In this document: positions 42,626-51,081 of the stretch, piece after piece
Position numbering within the stretch: position 1 is the stretch's first letter
How the letters are laid out: each line of letters starts with the position of its first letter
Source: Candidatus Gottesmanbacteria bacterium
GTDB lineage: Bacteria > Patescibacteria > Microgenomatia > 2-02-FULL-39-11
DNA: 64,000 nt
Direction: 5' to 3'
NCBI GenBank assembly: GCA_016186795.1
Contig: JACPKY010000002.1
Coordinates: 879,814-943,813, forward strand
The notes under the pieces: model-generated
The model's database searches: none
Seen by the model: only the letters and a program-made list of their open reading frames with translations
What the model was told of the DNA's origin: nothing
Translations under genes and position numbers: made by a program

Positions 42626-43186
42626 TTAGCGGTAAAGGTTGCGCATTCTGATGTAATTTTCCACCTCCGGGAAAACTAATCCAGAAATTGTTCTTGCGGT
42701 GCCAACTCGTTCTCTTATCATCGAAGAAGAAATATTACTCAAAAGAAGACTTCCTTCTATCCGATGAAAGCCTTGCGGAAGCGATTTAATGGGATAATCT
42801 TTCCTGGGGAAAACAAGAAACTCAATCATTCGTGAAAGTTTTTTATAGTCTCGCCAGCGGGAAAATTCACCCATCACATCAGATCCCACAATCCAGAAAT
42901 ATCTATTTGAAGCATCTCTAACTAATTCTTTCACCACATCAATTGTGTAGGTTATAGATTCTCGACTTATGGCAATTGTTGAAAGTTTAATTCTTCCAGT
43001 TTCAAGATAATGGAGCATCTCGATTCTGTCAGAAGGAGAAGCAACAATTGATTTAAAAGCATTGGAATAATCCGGAAGAAGCCACACTTGATCAAGTCCT
43101 TTCACATTTTCCAGTACCTGCTGAGACGTCCAGAAATGCCAGATGTGGGGAGGATCAAATCTCCCTCCTAAGATTGCTACATTCAT
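42626..43186 (-). CDS. nadD: Nicotinate-nucleotide adenylyltransferase
   Basis: 186 residues. Transfers AMP from ATP to nicotinate mononucleotide. Nucleotidyltransferase motif GGRFDPPHIWHF at the N-terminus (usual form GGxFDPxHxGH), WLLPDYSNAFK, WIVGSDVMGEFSRW and the C-terminal ISSSMIRERVG. Overlaps the small upstream gene by 4 bp. Confidence 0.94.
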   Translation of the reverse strand: MNVAILGGRFDPPHIWHFWTSQQVLENVKGLDQVWLLPDYSNAFKSIVASPSDRIEMLHYLETGRIKLSTIAISRESITYTIDVVKELVRDASNRYFWIVGSDVMGEFSRWRDYKKLSRMIEFLVFPRKDYPIKSLPQGFHRIEGSLLLSNISSSMIRERVGTARTISGLVFPEVENYIRMRNLYR

Positions 43187-43398
43187 GTCTTTCTATCCTT
43201 GTGAAATTGTGCAATTGACACTTCAACAAACTTTGTAAAACCTAGAATTGCCGGAAATGAAAATGCTCCCTCGGTTTTTATCCACTGACTAAAACTTGCA
43301 CATGATGGACAACTATGGAAAGCTGCGTAGAGAATTAAATCGAGAAGAAGTGTCAATGGTAATAGTAGCAAGGCAAACGTAAGATTTCTTTTATTCAT
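43183..43398 (-). CDS. Small membrane protein with CPSC motif
   Basis: 71 residues: a hydrophobic helix (LTFALLLLPLTLLLDLILYAA) followed by HSCPSCASF and a short polar domain. The C-x-x-C could be a redox or metal site. No family recognised. Its stop overlaps the nadD start, so it is the first gene of the nadD-nadE unit. Confidence 0.6.
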   Translation of the reverse strand: MNKRNLTFALLLLPLTLLLDLILYAAFHSCPSCASFSQWIKTEGAFSFPAILGFTKFVEVSIAQFHKDRKT

Positions 43399-43443
43399 CG
43401 TATTTAGAATTTTACCACGATTGACGTACTTTTGGGGAAATAC

Positions 43444-44712
43444 TTACGTTTTTTTGATGTAGGTAAGTGAGGCAATCAGAACAAAAAGGAGTTGTCCCTG
43501 TTGAAGAGTGATAAGATAATGATCAAAAAGTCCTAGAAAAAGAAGAAGGAACAAAAGGAGTGGACCAAAAATAGATCGATTACTTTTTTGGTATAAACCG
43601 TAAAGTGCAATAAGGAAAAAACAAAACCCAATAAACCCAGTCTCAGAAAGAATGAGCATGTAAATATTATGAACTGGCTGAAAAATAGAATAGGAGGAAA
43701 TATTTGTAAGAAGTGATGGTAAATTCACTAGGAAGTTATTGAGTCCTACACCAATAAATGGAGAGAGTGATACCATCTGCGTTGCTGCCCAAAGTAGTGT
43801 TCCTCGCTCCATCCAATGATTACCTCCCATGGTTAAAAGTTGGGGGAAAAAAAGAGGAATCAGAATTGAGGAAAGAAAAGACATTCCCAGAATCCAGAGA
43901 GAAACTGAAATAAATACTGGCGGCAGACGCCTTTTCATGCTCTCGACTCCCAAAAGAAAAATGCCCAGAATAAATACAATCCATGCGGCACGGCTTACTG
44001 TAAGAAGAAGTGCAACCATTCCGATAACGCACGAAAGCGTGAGAAATATCTGTTCGTTTTTTTCAAATAATTTCTTAAGGTAAGTAAGTCCCCACAGAAG
44101 CGCTACAATTGAAAGAGCCAAAAAACCACCAAGCACATTTGGGTGGGGGAACGTCGCGTAAGGCCGAAGATATAATGCTCCATCGTATGAAAATGTTGTG
44201 ATCCCTGGAGTAGAAGCATAGAATGATCTTTCTCCCAACCACCAAAGACCAAATCCAATTGAACGACCAAGATAAAACTGGCCAAAGGCGATGAGTGACT
44301 CAAAAAATACCCCTACTCCCAAAAGGAGAAGAACAGTTTTTATATTCGGTCGAATCTGTACGATTGCCCATCCCAGTAACAAAAATTCAATAATTTTCAC
44401 CCATTTATACACTGCGGCGCCAACATTAACAGACATAAGACTCGTTGCCAGAACGTACGTAACTCCTACTAAGAGAAATACAAAACTTTTTGACTGTATA
44501 AAGCTCGTAAGGAATTTTTTTTGCGTACAAAATTTGTGGTATAAAACTCCCACAACAATACAAATAACAAGTAAATCGGTAAAATAAAGCGTTGGAATAA
44601 GATAATCAATTGGAACTCCCTCGATCTGAGAAAAAGGGAGGAAAAAATGTAACCCTAACTGTGTTGGGAGGAAAAGGACCAACAGATAAAAAAGAGAGGC
44701 AGCCATCCTCAT
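43444..44712 (-). CDS. O-antigen ligase/polymerase-like (Wzy_C) membrane protein
   Basis: 422 residues from the ATG at 44712, chosen because GGAG lies 5 nt upstream; ATGs at 44733 and 44706 are alternatives. About 11 TM helices. The large periplasmic loop has FIGVGLNNFLVNL followed by FQPVHNIYMLILSETGFIG, the signature of the O-antigen ligase/Wzy_C family, which joins or polymerises lipid-linked glycans. Suggests a glycan surface coat. Neighbours are unrelated. Confidence 0.8.
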   Translation of the reverse strand: MRMAASLFYLLVLFLPTQLGLHFFLPFSQIEGVPIDYLIPTLYFTDLLVICIVVGVLYHKFCTQKKFLTSFIQSKSFVFLLVGVTYVLATSLMSVNVGAAVYKWVKIIEFLLLGWAIVQIRPNIKTVLLLLGVGVFFESLIAFGQFYLGRSIGFGLWWLGERSFYASTPGITTFSYDGALYLRPYATFPHPNVLGGFLALSIVALLWGLTYLKKLFEKNEQIFLTLSCVIGMVALLLTVSRAAWIVFILGIFLLGVESMKRRLPPVFISVSLWILGMSFLSSILIPLFFPQLLTMGGNHWMERGTLLWAATQMVSLSPFIGVGLNNFLVNLPSLLTNISSYSIFQPVHNIYMLILSETGFIGFCFFLIALYGLYQKSNRSIFGPLLLFLLLFLGLFDHYLITLQQGQLLFVLIASLTYIKKT

Positions 44713-44759
44713 GACAACTCCATTGTATACCATACCAAGGAAAGAAGAAAAGAGGGTAT

Positions 44760-45230
44760 TTACCGAGGCTTAATGGTAACTCGCCGTTCTTTCCCTTCAC
44801 CTGTAGATTCGGACGTCACTTTGGCGTTTTCTGTAAGAAGAAGGTGAACAAAACGCCGTTCAAGCGGCGAAAGATATGGAAGCACAACCGGTACACCCGT
44901 TCCCTCCACTTCTCCTGCAATCCGCTCCACCATCTCTTTCAAACTATCCTCTCGCATTTTTCGATAATCACCAACATCCAATATAACTCGAACCCATTTC
45001 CCGAATTTTTTATACAACATTACACCCAGAAGCAACTGGAGACTATTAATACATTCCCCATGTCTCCCTATAAGTAACCCTGTTTCCTCCGTTTCAATTC
45101 GCACTGCAAACTGATCTTCCTCCTGTTTTTCAATAGTTGTTGCTGCTTTAATCTCTAGAAGAGTAAATATCTGACTTAAAAGAGAGGAAATTTCTTTCTC
45201 AACATTCTTTTTTTCTTCTTTTTTTTTCAT
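44760..45230 (-). CDS. jag: Jag/KhpB-like RNA-binding protein (KH + R3H)
   Basis: 156 residues. A short Jag-N-like helix, then a KH domain with TGLLIGRHGECINSLQLLLGV (the GxxG loop is GRHG) and an R3H domain ending LSPLERRFVHLLLTENAKVTSESTGEGKERRVTI. It lies 3 bp after yidC, the usual place of jag. KhpB proteins bind RNA and influence cell-wall growth. Confidence 0.93.
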   Translation of the reverse strand: MKKKEEKKNVEKEISSLLSQIFTLLEIKAATTIEKQEEDQFAVRIETEETGLLIGRHGECINSLQLLLGVMLYKKFGKWVRVILDVGDYRKMREDSLKEMVERIAGEVEGTGVPVVLPYLSPLERRFVHLLLTENAKVTSESTGEGKERRVTIKPR

Positions 45231-45233
45231 ACA

Positions 45234-46037
45234 TTACTTTAATTTGTTGGCTATTTGACGCTGTTGGATTATACCAAAGACCGTAAACGTATTCCAGTAA
45301 AGTGAAAGGCCAATCGGGAACGTGTAGGCAAAAAATCCGATCATGAGAGGCATCATAATTGACATTTGTTTCTGCATGGTGGTACTCATATCCTCTTCTT
45401 TTTTTTCACCTGTCTTCTCAAGAGATTTTCCCTCCATAGGTGGAGAAACGGTTGGTGTCATTGTTTTTGTCTGCCAGTACTGCAAAAGTGCAGTCAAAAG
45501 AGGAATCGTGAGAAGAAAGATACCAGCAGTTTGCCAATCGGAAGGCTTTTGCGCAAGATTAACTCCAAAAAACGAGAGATCAAGAGATTGAATGGTAAGA
45601 AACGGTGCATAAACAACCCTATTTATTCCGTCAACGACAGAAGAAATATCAGCACCGTTTAAAAGTTTGAAAAACAAGTTATAGAGGCCAAGAAGAATTG
45701 GCATTTGCAATAAAAGAGGCAAGCATCCTGCTGCAGGATTAACACCTGCCTCTTGATAAAGCCTGAGTTGTTCTTGGCTCAGGCGCTTTTTATCATCTTT
45801 GTGCTCACGACTTAGCCTATCAAGTTCTGGTTTCAGCTTTGCTAGTTTATGGGTATTTTTAAGTTGTGTTGCCATGAGAGGATTGAGAAGAATACGAATC
45901 ACGATTGTAAGGAGAATAAGAGAAAAACCAAAAGCGCCAGGCAAATGCAAGAAAAGAAGCGCTTTATAGATCCCGATAAGAAGATTCAAAATTGGGATAA
46001 GAAGAAGAGTGTCAAAAATTGATTGAGTTTCAAACAT
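45234..46037 (-). CDS. yidC: Membrane protein insertase YidC/Oxa1
   Basis: 267 residues, the short form without the large periplasmic domain. The five-helix core is visible: LPGAFGFSLILLTIVIRILLNPLMATQLKNTHKL with the hydrophilic-groove Arg, the cytoplasmic coiled coil (ELDRLSREHKDDKKRLSQEQ), GCLPLLLQMPILLGLYNLFFK and MPLMIGFFAYTFPIGLSLYW. No lipobox is seen. Inserts membrane proteins, alone or with SecYEG. Confidence 0.96.
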   Translation of the reverse strand: MFETQSIFDTLLLIPILNLLIGIYKALLFLHLPGAFGFSLILLTIVIRILLNPLMATQLKNTHKLAKLKPELDRLSREHKDDKKRLSQEQLRLYQEAGVNPAAGCLPLLLQMPILLGLYNLFFKLLNGADISSVVDGINRVVYAPFLTIQSLDLSFFGVNLAQKPSDWQTAGIFLLTIPLLTALLQYWQTKTMTPTVSPPMEGKSLEKTGEKKEEDMSTTMQKQMSIMMPLMIGFFAYTFPIGLSLYWNTFTVFGIIQQRQIANKLK

Positions 46038-46040
46038 AGA

Positions 46041-46289
46041 TTACGTCACCGGATCATACCCTTTTCCACCCCAGGGATGACACCGAAGGATACGAAGAAT
46101 TCCCCGCGTGAATCCCCATATTGTACCATATCGGATTATTGCCTCATACATATATGAAGAACATGAGGGTTGGAACCTACACGGTGATGATACTCCCAAA
46201 ATACGGAAAAGATGCTTTGATGATTTTTGATACGTCGTAACTAAAGAAAGCACACTTTTTTGGAAAATCGAAAGAGGTTTTTTCCTCAT
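46041..46289 (-). CDS. yidD: Membrane protein insertion efficiency factor YidD
   Basis: 82 residues. The family signature is present: CRFQPSCSSYMYEAIIRYG, RGILRILRCHPWGGKGYDPV with the conserved Cys and HPWGxGGxDP-like end. Located between rnpA and yidC as in most bacteria; overlaps rnpA by 4 bp. Confidence 0.96.
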   Translation of the reverse strand: MRKKPLSIFQKSVLSLVTTYQKSSKHLFRILGVSSPCRFQPSCSSYMYEAIIRYGTIWGFTRGILRILRCHPWGGKGYDPVT

Positions 46290-46633
46290 GCCTTTTGTAT
46301 TGAAGTAAACGTATTTTCCATTAAATTTTTTAATTCGCTTTTCATCTGTGTAAACGATGTATCTTTTGAAAATTTGTGCACTCTTATACAGATATCTTTG
46401 TGATTTTGTGCCTGAAGATACTCGGTTCGTATTTCTTCCTCAAGAAAACGACGTATCTTGTTTCTGAAACTCGCACGTTTATCAACTGATTTGGGAATAA
46501 GGATAACGAACCGAGGGGTGTTTCGATGAGACTCTTTAGAAATAACAGTAAGGTGCATCGTAGTTTTCTTCCGAGAATATTTCTTCGAGTGGAAAAACTC
46601 AGGAGCTTTAATACGAAACAATTTTGGAAGCAT
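46286..46633 (-). CDS. rnpA: Ribonuclease P protein component
   Basis: 115 residues. Basic protein that helps the RNase P RNA bind pre-tRNA. The RNR motif region appears as VDKRASFRNKIRRFLEEEIR, behind RFVILIPKSV. 4 bp separate it from rpmH. Confidence 0.92.
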   Translation of the reverse strand: MLPKLFRIKAPEFFHSKKYSRKKTTMHLTVISKESHRNTPRFVILIPKSVDKRASFRNKIRRFLEEEIRTEYLQAQNHKDICIRVHKFSKDTSFTQMKSELKNLMENTFTSIQKA

Positions 46634-46637
46634 GAGG

Positions 46638-46775
46638 TTAAATACTTTGTCGCTTTCTTCCTCGTGCGATCCTTCGTTTAATTACCTTTCGACCGTTATG
46701 TGTTCTCATTCTTTGCAAAAACCCATGAACTCTCTGGCGTTTCATTTTTTTGGGCTGATACGCTCGTTTTGGCAT
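46638..46775 (-). CDS. rpmH: 50S ribosomal protein L34
   Basis: 45 residues read directly from the minus strand (ATG at 46775, TAA at 46640-46638). It starts MPKRAYQPKKMKRQRVHGFL and contains RMRTHNGRKVIKRRIARGRK, the invariant L34 pattern of R-T-x-x-G-R-x-x-[IL]-x-R-R-x-x-[KR]-G-R. First gene of the rpmH-rnpA-yidD-yidC-jag block and divergent from dnaA. Confidence 0.98.
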   Translation of the reverse strand: MPKRAYQPKKMKRQRVHGFLQRMRTHNGRKVIKRRIARGRKRQSI

Positions 46776-46850
46776 GCGGGTATCATAGCATATTTTCCTT
46801 TTTTAGAAAACTGATCCGGTGGGTATACAGAATGTATTACTTCTGTATCC

Positions 46851-46887
46851 TTGACAATTGTGGATAACTTTCTTAGCATGTGGATAA
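46851..46887 (+). promoter_or_regulatory. dnaA promoter overlapped by two DnaA boxes (probable oriC part 1)
   Basis: TTGACA (46851-46856), 17-nt spacer and TAGCAT (46874-46879). Two perfect DnaA boxes, TGTGGATAA at 46859-46867 and 46879-46887, lie in the spacer and at the -10 box, so DnaA should repress its own gene. The ribosome-binding site AAAGGAGGA is at 46922-46930. Confidence 0.75.
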
Positions 46888-46941
46888 TTCACCCCCTCCG
46901 TAGTCTCGATGCAATCGGGACAAAGGAGGATCTATTATCTT

Positions 46942-48273
46942 ATGGACACTCAAACGCTTTGGCAAATCGTCCTTGCTGACCTTGAGGTGCAAGTGGGGAA
47001 AGTTATGTTCCAGACGTTTCTTTCTCAGACCAAACTTCTGGAATTATCTGATCAAACCGCAACAATCGGTTGTACTCAGCCATTCCTTTTAAGCCTCATT
47101 GAAAAACGGTATTATCCTCTTATTAAAAAAACGCTCGACTCCTATACCAAATTAGATACAACGCTTTTGTTTAAACCCATTTCAGGACCTCCAAAAACAA
47201 CCATCGATGGGCCTCTATTTCATGTAAAACCGCAGCAAAACATGTCCACGTCTCGCGTTAGGCTTCACCCAGAATACACCTTTGAAAATTTCGCGGTTTC
47301 TTCTTCAAATCAGATGGCATACGCAGCAGCAACCGCGGTATCACAAAAACCAGCCGTATCGTATAATCCGCTCTTTCTCTATGGTGGGGTGGGCGTTGGA
47401 AAAACTCATCTTATGCAGGCAATTGCTCATATTATGATCAAAAACCGCTCTCAAACGAAACTCACGTACTGCACAGGTGAAGAATTCACCAATGAAATTA
47501 TTGAAGCGATTGGAAACAAATCAACGGTTTCGTTTAAGAAAAAGTATCGAAATCTCAACCTTCTCCTTATTGACGATATCCAATTTATTGCTGGAAAAAA
47601 TGCCGTGCAGGAAGAGTTTTTCCATACGTTTAATGCAATTCAACAATCTGGCGGTCAAATCATTCTCACATCAGATAAACCCCCTGAGGAAATACCTAGA
47701 CTTGAGGCCCGTTTACAATCCCGTTTCGAAGGTGGGCTTAGTATCGATATTGGGCCTCCGGATTTTGAGCTTCGGACAGCAATCCTTCTTATTAAAGCGA
47801 AACAGCGAGATGTTGCGCTTCCGATTAATCTTGCAAAACTCATTGCAACAAGCGTTGAAAATCCTCGAAAACTTGAAGGCGTACTCGTCCGAGCTCTTAC
47901 TGAATCGCAAACACAAGGTGTTCCTTTGGATGAGGATTTAATCAGATCAATACTTGGTAAAACCGCAAAGAAGGTAGAAAAAACTGCCGTTTCTCCGCAG
48001 AAGGCACTCCAGGTTGTTGCTTCATATTACCACCTTACACTCACTCAGCTTAAAGGAGCAAAAAGAGATCGTGCGGTTAGTCTCCCTCGACAAGTTTTAT
48101 ACTACATTCTTAGGTCAGAACTGAACGTACCACTTGTCGATATTGGAAATATTGTCGGCGGACGAGATCATACAACAATTCTTTACGGTGTTAGAAAAAT
48201 CTCAGATCTTCTACAGGTAAATAAAACAATCAATGGGGATATTTTAGGGATAAAGCAACAACTTCTTGAATAA
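46942..48273 (+). CDS. dnaA: Chromosomal replication initiator DnaA
   Basis: 443 residues from the ATG at 46942, chosen because a strong AAAGGAGGA lies 11-12 nt upstream. Domain I (LWQIVLADLEVQVGKVMFQTFL), a short linker, the AAA+ domain with Walker A GGVGVGKTHLMQAIAH and Walker B LLLIDDIQFIAGK, arginine-finger region RLEARLQSRFEGGL, and domain IV with the DnaA-box-binding motif VGGRDHTTILYGVRKI. Divergent from rpmH and followed by dnaN, the classic origin order. One of only a few genes here with a clear Shine-Dalgarno. Confidence 0.98.
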   Translation: MDTQTLWQIVLADLEVQVGKVMFQTFLSQTKLLELSDQTATIGCTQPFLLSLIEKRYYPLIKKTLDSYTKLDTTLLFKPISGPPKTTIDGPLFHVKPQQNMSTSRVRLHPEYTFENFAVSSSNQMAYAAATAVSQKPAVSYNPLFLYGGVGVGKTHLMQAIAHIMIKNRSQTKLTYCTGEEFTNEIIEAIGNKSTVSFKKKYRNLNLLLIDDIQFIAGKNAVQEEFFHTFNAIQQSGGQIILTSDKPPEEIPRLEARLQSRFEGGLSIDIGPPDFELRTAILLIKAKQRDVALPINLAKLIATSVENPRKLEGVLVRALTESQTQGVPLDEDLIRSILGKTAKKVEKTAVSPQKALQVVASYYHLTLTQLKGAKRDRAVSLPRQVLYYILRSELNVPLVDIGNIVGGRDHTTILYGVRKISDLLQVNKTINGDILGIKQQLLE

Positions 48274-48290
48274 GTATGAATAGTATCAAC

Positions 48291-48418
48291 TTATCCACAT
48301 TTTCGTGGTAAATATCCCCAGAACTATCCACATCTATTGGGGGTCTTTGTACACATGATAAACAGATGGTTTTTCTCATCCTTGACTGCTTTTTTGAAAT
48401 TGCGTACACTTATCAACA
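48291..48418. other. DnaA-box cluster between dnaA and dnaN (probable oriC part 2)
   Basis: A perfect TTATCCACA at 48291-48299 and one-mismatch boxes CTATCCACA at 48324-48332 and TTATCAACA at 48410-48418. The region is AT-rich. With the boxes upstream of dnaA this is the most likely replication origin; no other cluster is visible in the window. Confidence 0.7.
48382..48410 (+). promoter_or_regulatory. Promoter of dnaN
   Basis: TTGACT (48382-48387), 17-nt spacer, TACACT (48405-48410). A near-match DnaA box begins at the end of the -10 box. The leader is about 35 nt. Confidence 0.6.
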
Positions 48419-48450
48419 CTCTCTATAACTAATAATACTATTTACATCTT

Positions 48451-49560
48451 ATGCATTTCTTAGTACTGAAAGAAAATATCCAAAAGATATTGACAATTGC
48501 AGGTAGAAATATTTCGAATAGACCACAACTTCCTATTCTTTCAAATATTCTTCTTAAAACAGAAAACGGAAAACTTACCCTTGCAGTAACAAATCTCGAA
48601 ATAGGGGTGATTTTCACTATCCCAGCAAAAATTGAAAAAGAAGGAGAAACAACCATTCCAGGGAAACTTCTGACCGAATTCGTTTCACTTCTTTCAGCTG
48701 AAAAAATAGAGTTTTTATTGGAGGGGACAAATCTTCGCGTACTAACAAATAAAACAAAAGCGTCATTTTCAACAACTCCCCCAGCAGATTTTCCGCCGTT
48801 TCCGAAACCCCCAGAGATAAAAAATATGTTTTCATTTACAAAAATAAAAGACGCACTCACACATACAGTATTTGCAGCATCACTTGACGAAGGAAGACCT
48901 GTTTTAACCGGAGTGAAAACTGTTGTTTCTAATGGGAAACTTACTCTCTCGGCAACCGACGGATACCGGTTATCGATGGAAAACGTTGATATTCCCGATA
49001 AAAAAGAAGAATTTACCCTGATACTTCCCTCCCAAACATTAACAGAAGTTATGCGTATTGCAGCTGATTTGAAAGTTGAGGATGTCGGATTTTCAATTAT
49101 TGAAAATAAAAATCAAGCAGTGTTTACTTTTCCACAGGTTCATGTTTTTACTCGCCTTATTGATGGAGAATTTCCAAACGTTGAGAAAATTATTCCAACC
49201 ATGTTTAAAACAAAAGTGACGGTTGGGAGAGAGGAGCTTTTGCAATCGGTAAAAACAGCATCACTTTTTGCGCGTAGTGCTGCCAATATTGTGAAGGTAA
49301 AAGTTGAAAAAGAAGGTTTACGATTAAGCGCCGTAACTCCGCAGATTGGTGAGGATGAAGATTTCATTGAAACAAAGGTTGAGGGAGAGGAGGGAGAAAT
49401 AGCGTTTAACTACCGGTTCCTTATGGATCTTCTCAATAATTTCCCCGAAGAAGAAGTGGTGTTTGAGATGTCTGGACCACTTAATCCTGGGGTATTTAAA
49501 CCCGCATCCGGAAAATCACCATTTCTTCATATTATCATGCCTGTCCGGATACAATCGTAA
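48451..49560 (+). CDS. dnaN: DNA polymerase III sliding clamp, beta subunit
   Basis: 369 residues, normal length, three repeated clamp domains. Recognisable blocks: NISNRPQLPILSNILLKTENGKLTLAVTNLEIG in domain 1, VFAASLDEGRPVLTGVKTVV and LSATDGYRLSMENV in domain 2, and NYRFLMDLLNNFPEEEVVFEMSGPLNPGVFKP with the C-terminal HIIMPVRI in domain 3, where the usual end is MPMRL/I. Holds polymerase on DNA. Confidence 0.97.
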   Translation: MHFLVLKENIQKILTIAGRNISNRPQLPILSNILLKTENGKLTLAVTNLEIGVIFTIPAKIEKEGETTIPGKLLTEFVSLLSAEKIEFLLEGTNLRVLTNKTKASFSTTPPADFPPFPKPPEIKNMFSFTKIKDALTHTVFAASLDEGRPVLTGVKTVVSNGKLTLSATDGYRLSMENVDIPDKKEEFTLILPSQTLTEVMRIAADLKVEDVGFSIIENKNQAVFTFPQVHVFTRLIDGEFPNVEKIIPTMFKTKVTVGREELLQSVKTASLFARSAANIVKVKVEKEGLRLSAVTPQIGEDEDFIETKVEGEEGEIAFNYRFLMDLLNNFPEEEVVFEMSGPLNPGVFKPASGKSPFLHIIMPVRIQS

Positions 49561-49569
49561 CAACATTTC

Positions 49570-51027
49570 TCAACGAAGCGTTACTTGTTGATTTGGCGAA
49601 AGATAGGTTTGGGTAAACACCGTCCACTCGGCCTCTTTTGGTGAAGTACGAAGTAAAAATGCGCTTTCAAACGTATTCCAGTTTGAGGATTGGACTGAGG
49701 AGATAATTTCTGGGTCAGAGTACGTGTTGCTACTAAAAAGAGACGTTCCTCCTATAACAAGGAGAAATGGGAGAAGAACAGCTCCGCTAACAATTCCACC
49801 AATGACAAACTTTAACACTTGATCACTAAGACCTCCTGATAAGAAACTAAGAATATCTTTCGCAAGGAGTGCTTCTCCTAATCCAGGAATCGCTTTTCCA
49901 GCAAGATTTGCAAGCTTGCCTAATTTCCCACCAAGACGTCCAAGTTTTGACAACATTGAGCCTTCTTTTCCAAGCCCAAGGAAAGAGCCTACTCTCTGAC
50001 CAGCCTCTCTGAAAGCACCGCCGAGGCCTGACTGCGAGATTCCAGATGAGATTGGGTTTATAAATGAGGATATTCGAGATTGAATATTTGCTATGAAATC
50101 CGACCATCCTTTTTGTAGATTGGCGATAAAAGGGTTTTTTGTAGGTGCTGGACGTGCCACCGGAGGTGGATGAGCGGTTGGTGCTGGATGAGTAGTGGTT
50201 GTCGGTTGTCCGCCTTGGGGTTGTTGTGGTTGATTGGGGGGCGGAGGACCCTTTTTTGGTGATGGATATTCTCGCTTCAATGTTTCTTTCACCTTTAGTC
50301 TTGCCATGTCCATTTTCGCGTTTTCAACGTTTCTGACGTTTTGTGTTTTGGCAACAAACTGAGAACCTTTTTCTTCATCCAATGTTTTTACTCGTTCAGC
50401 AACAAGCTTCTCTTTCTCTTTTTTGGGCAGATTTTTTGTCGTTGGGTCTTTTTCAATACCATCGACAACTTGTTTTTGGAGGAATTGTTTTCTTGCTTCA
50501 GTTCGCATCGCTTCTTGGAGAGAAATCCCTTCTTCTTTTGCGGTTTTTAGTGCACTTTCTGTTACTTTTTTCATTTGCTCATCTGAGAATCCATAGACTG
50601 ACCTCATTCCTTCTGAATAGGATGGAGCAGATGTTTTTCGAATATTGTCTTTTTCGCTATCAAAAATAGTAATCGTTTTTAGTGCTCGTTTTGCTTTAGC
50701 AACTTCTTCCTTTTTATTTTTACCTCGCTGAAGGATTCGTCCGTATCGATCGTGAAGTTGGACGCCGCGAATGACTCGTTGTCGATATAGTGGATCTTTG
50801 AGAAGTTTTTCAGGGTCAATATTTTCAAGAAGTTTTCCTGCGTCGTGAATTTCTAGTCCATGGGTTGCAGCTCCAAATGAGGTGGCTAGAAGAGCGAGAC
50901 CTGAAATTTTGTTTTGCTCACCAAACCCCGATTGCATTGCCTCAATTTGTGCAATTTCCCAGTCAGTTAAGCCTTTATACTCTTCCTGTTCTTGTTCTGA
51001 CTGTGCTTGTGGAGGTGTTGCAGACAT
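49570..51027 (-). CDS. Helical protein with Pro-rich linker and C-terminal membrane helix, T4SS-associated
   Basis: 485 residues, no family recognised. Residues 1-260 are charged and helical (coiled-coil-like EAMRTEARKQFLQKQVVDG). Then a Pro/Thr-rich linker, a Gly/Leu-rich amphipathic stretch (SMLSKLGRLGGKLGKLANLAGKAI) and one TM helix (VLKFVIGGIVSGAVLLPFLLVIGG) followed by a 45-residue tail. It lies 54 bp downstream of VirB4. A promoter (TTGAGC, 18 nt, TATAAT at 51057-51052) precedes it. Probably an accessory component of the secretion-like system; evidence is positional. Confidence 0.65.
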   Translation of the reverse strand: MSATPPQAQSEQEQEEYKGLTDWEIAQIEAMQSGFGEQNKISGLALLATSFGAATHGLEIHDAGKLLENIDPEKLLKDPLYRQRVIRGVQLHDRYGRILQRGKNKKEEVAKAKRALKTITIFDSEKDNIRKTSAPSYSEGMRSVYGFSDEQMKKVTESALKTAKEEGISLQEAMRTEARKQFLQKQVVDGIEKDPTTKNLPKKEKEKLVAERVKTLDEEKGSQFVAKTQNVRNVENAKMDMARLKVKETLKREYPSPKKGPPPPNQPQQPQGGQPTTTTHPAPTAHPPPVARPAPTKNPFIANLQKGWSDFIANIQSRISSFINPISSGISQSGLGGAFREAGQRVGSFLGLGKEGSMLSKLGRLGGKLGKLANLAGKAIPGLGEALLAKDILSFLSGGLSDQVLKFVIGGIVSGAVLLPFLLVIGGTSLFSSNTYSDPEIISSVQSSNWNTFESAFLLRTSPKEAEWTVFTQTYLSPNQQVTLR

Positions 51028-51081
51028 AAGGAATCTTTTTGTTTATTTTATTATACGCTGAAATACTAGAGATGCTCAAAC

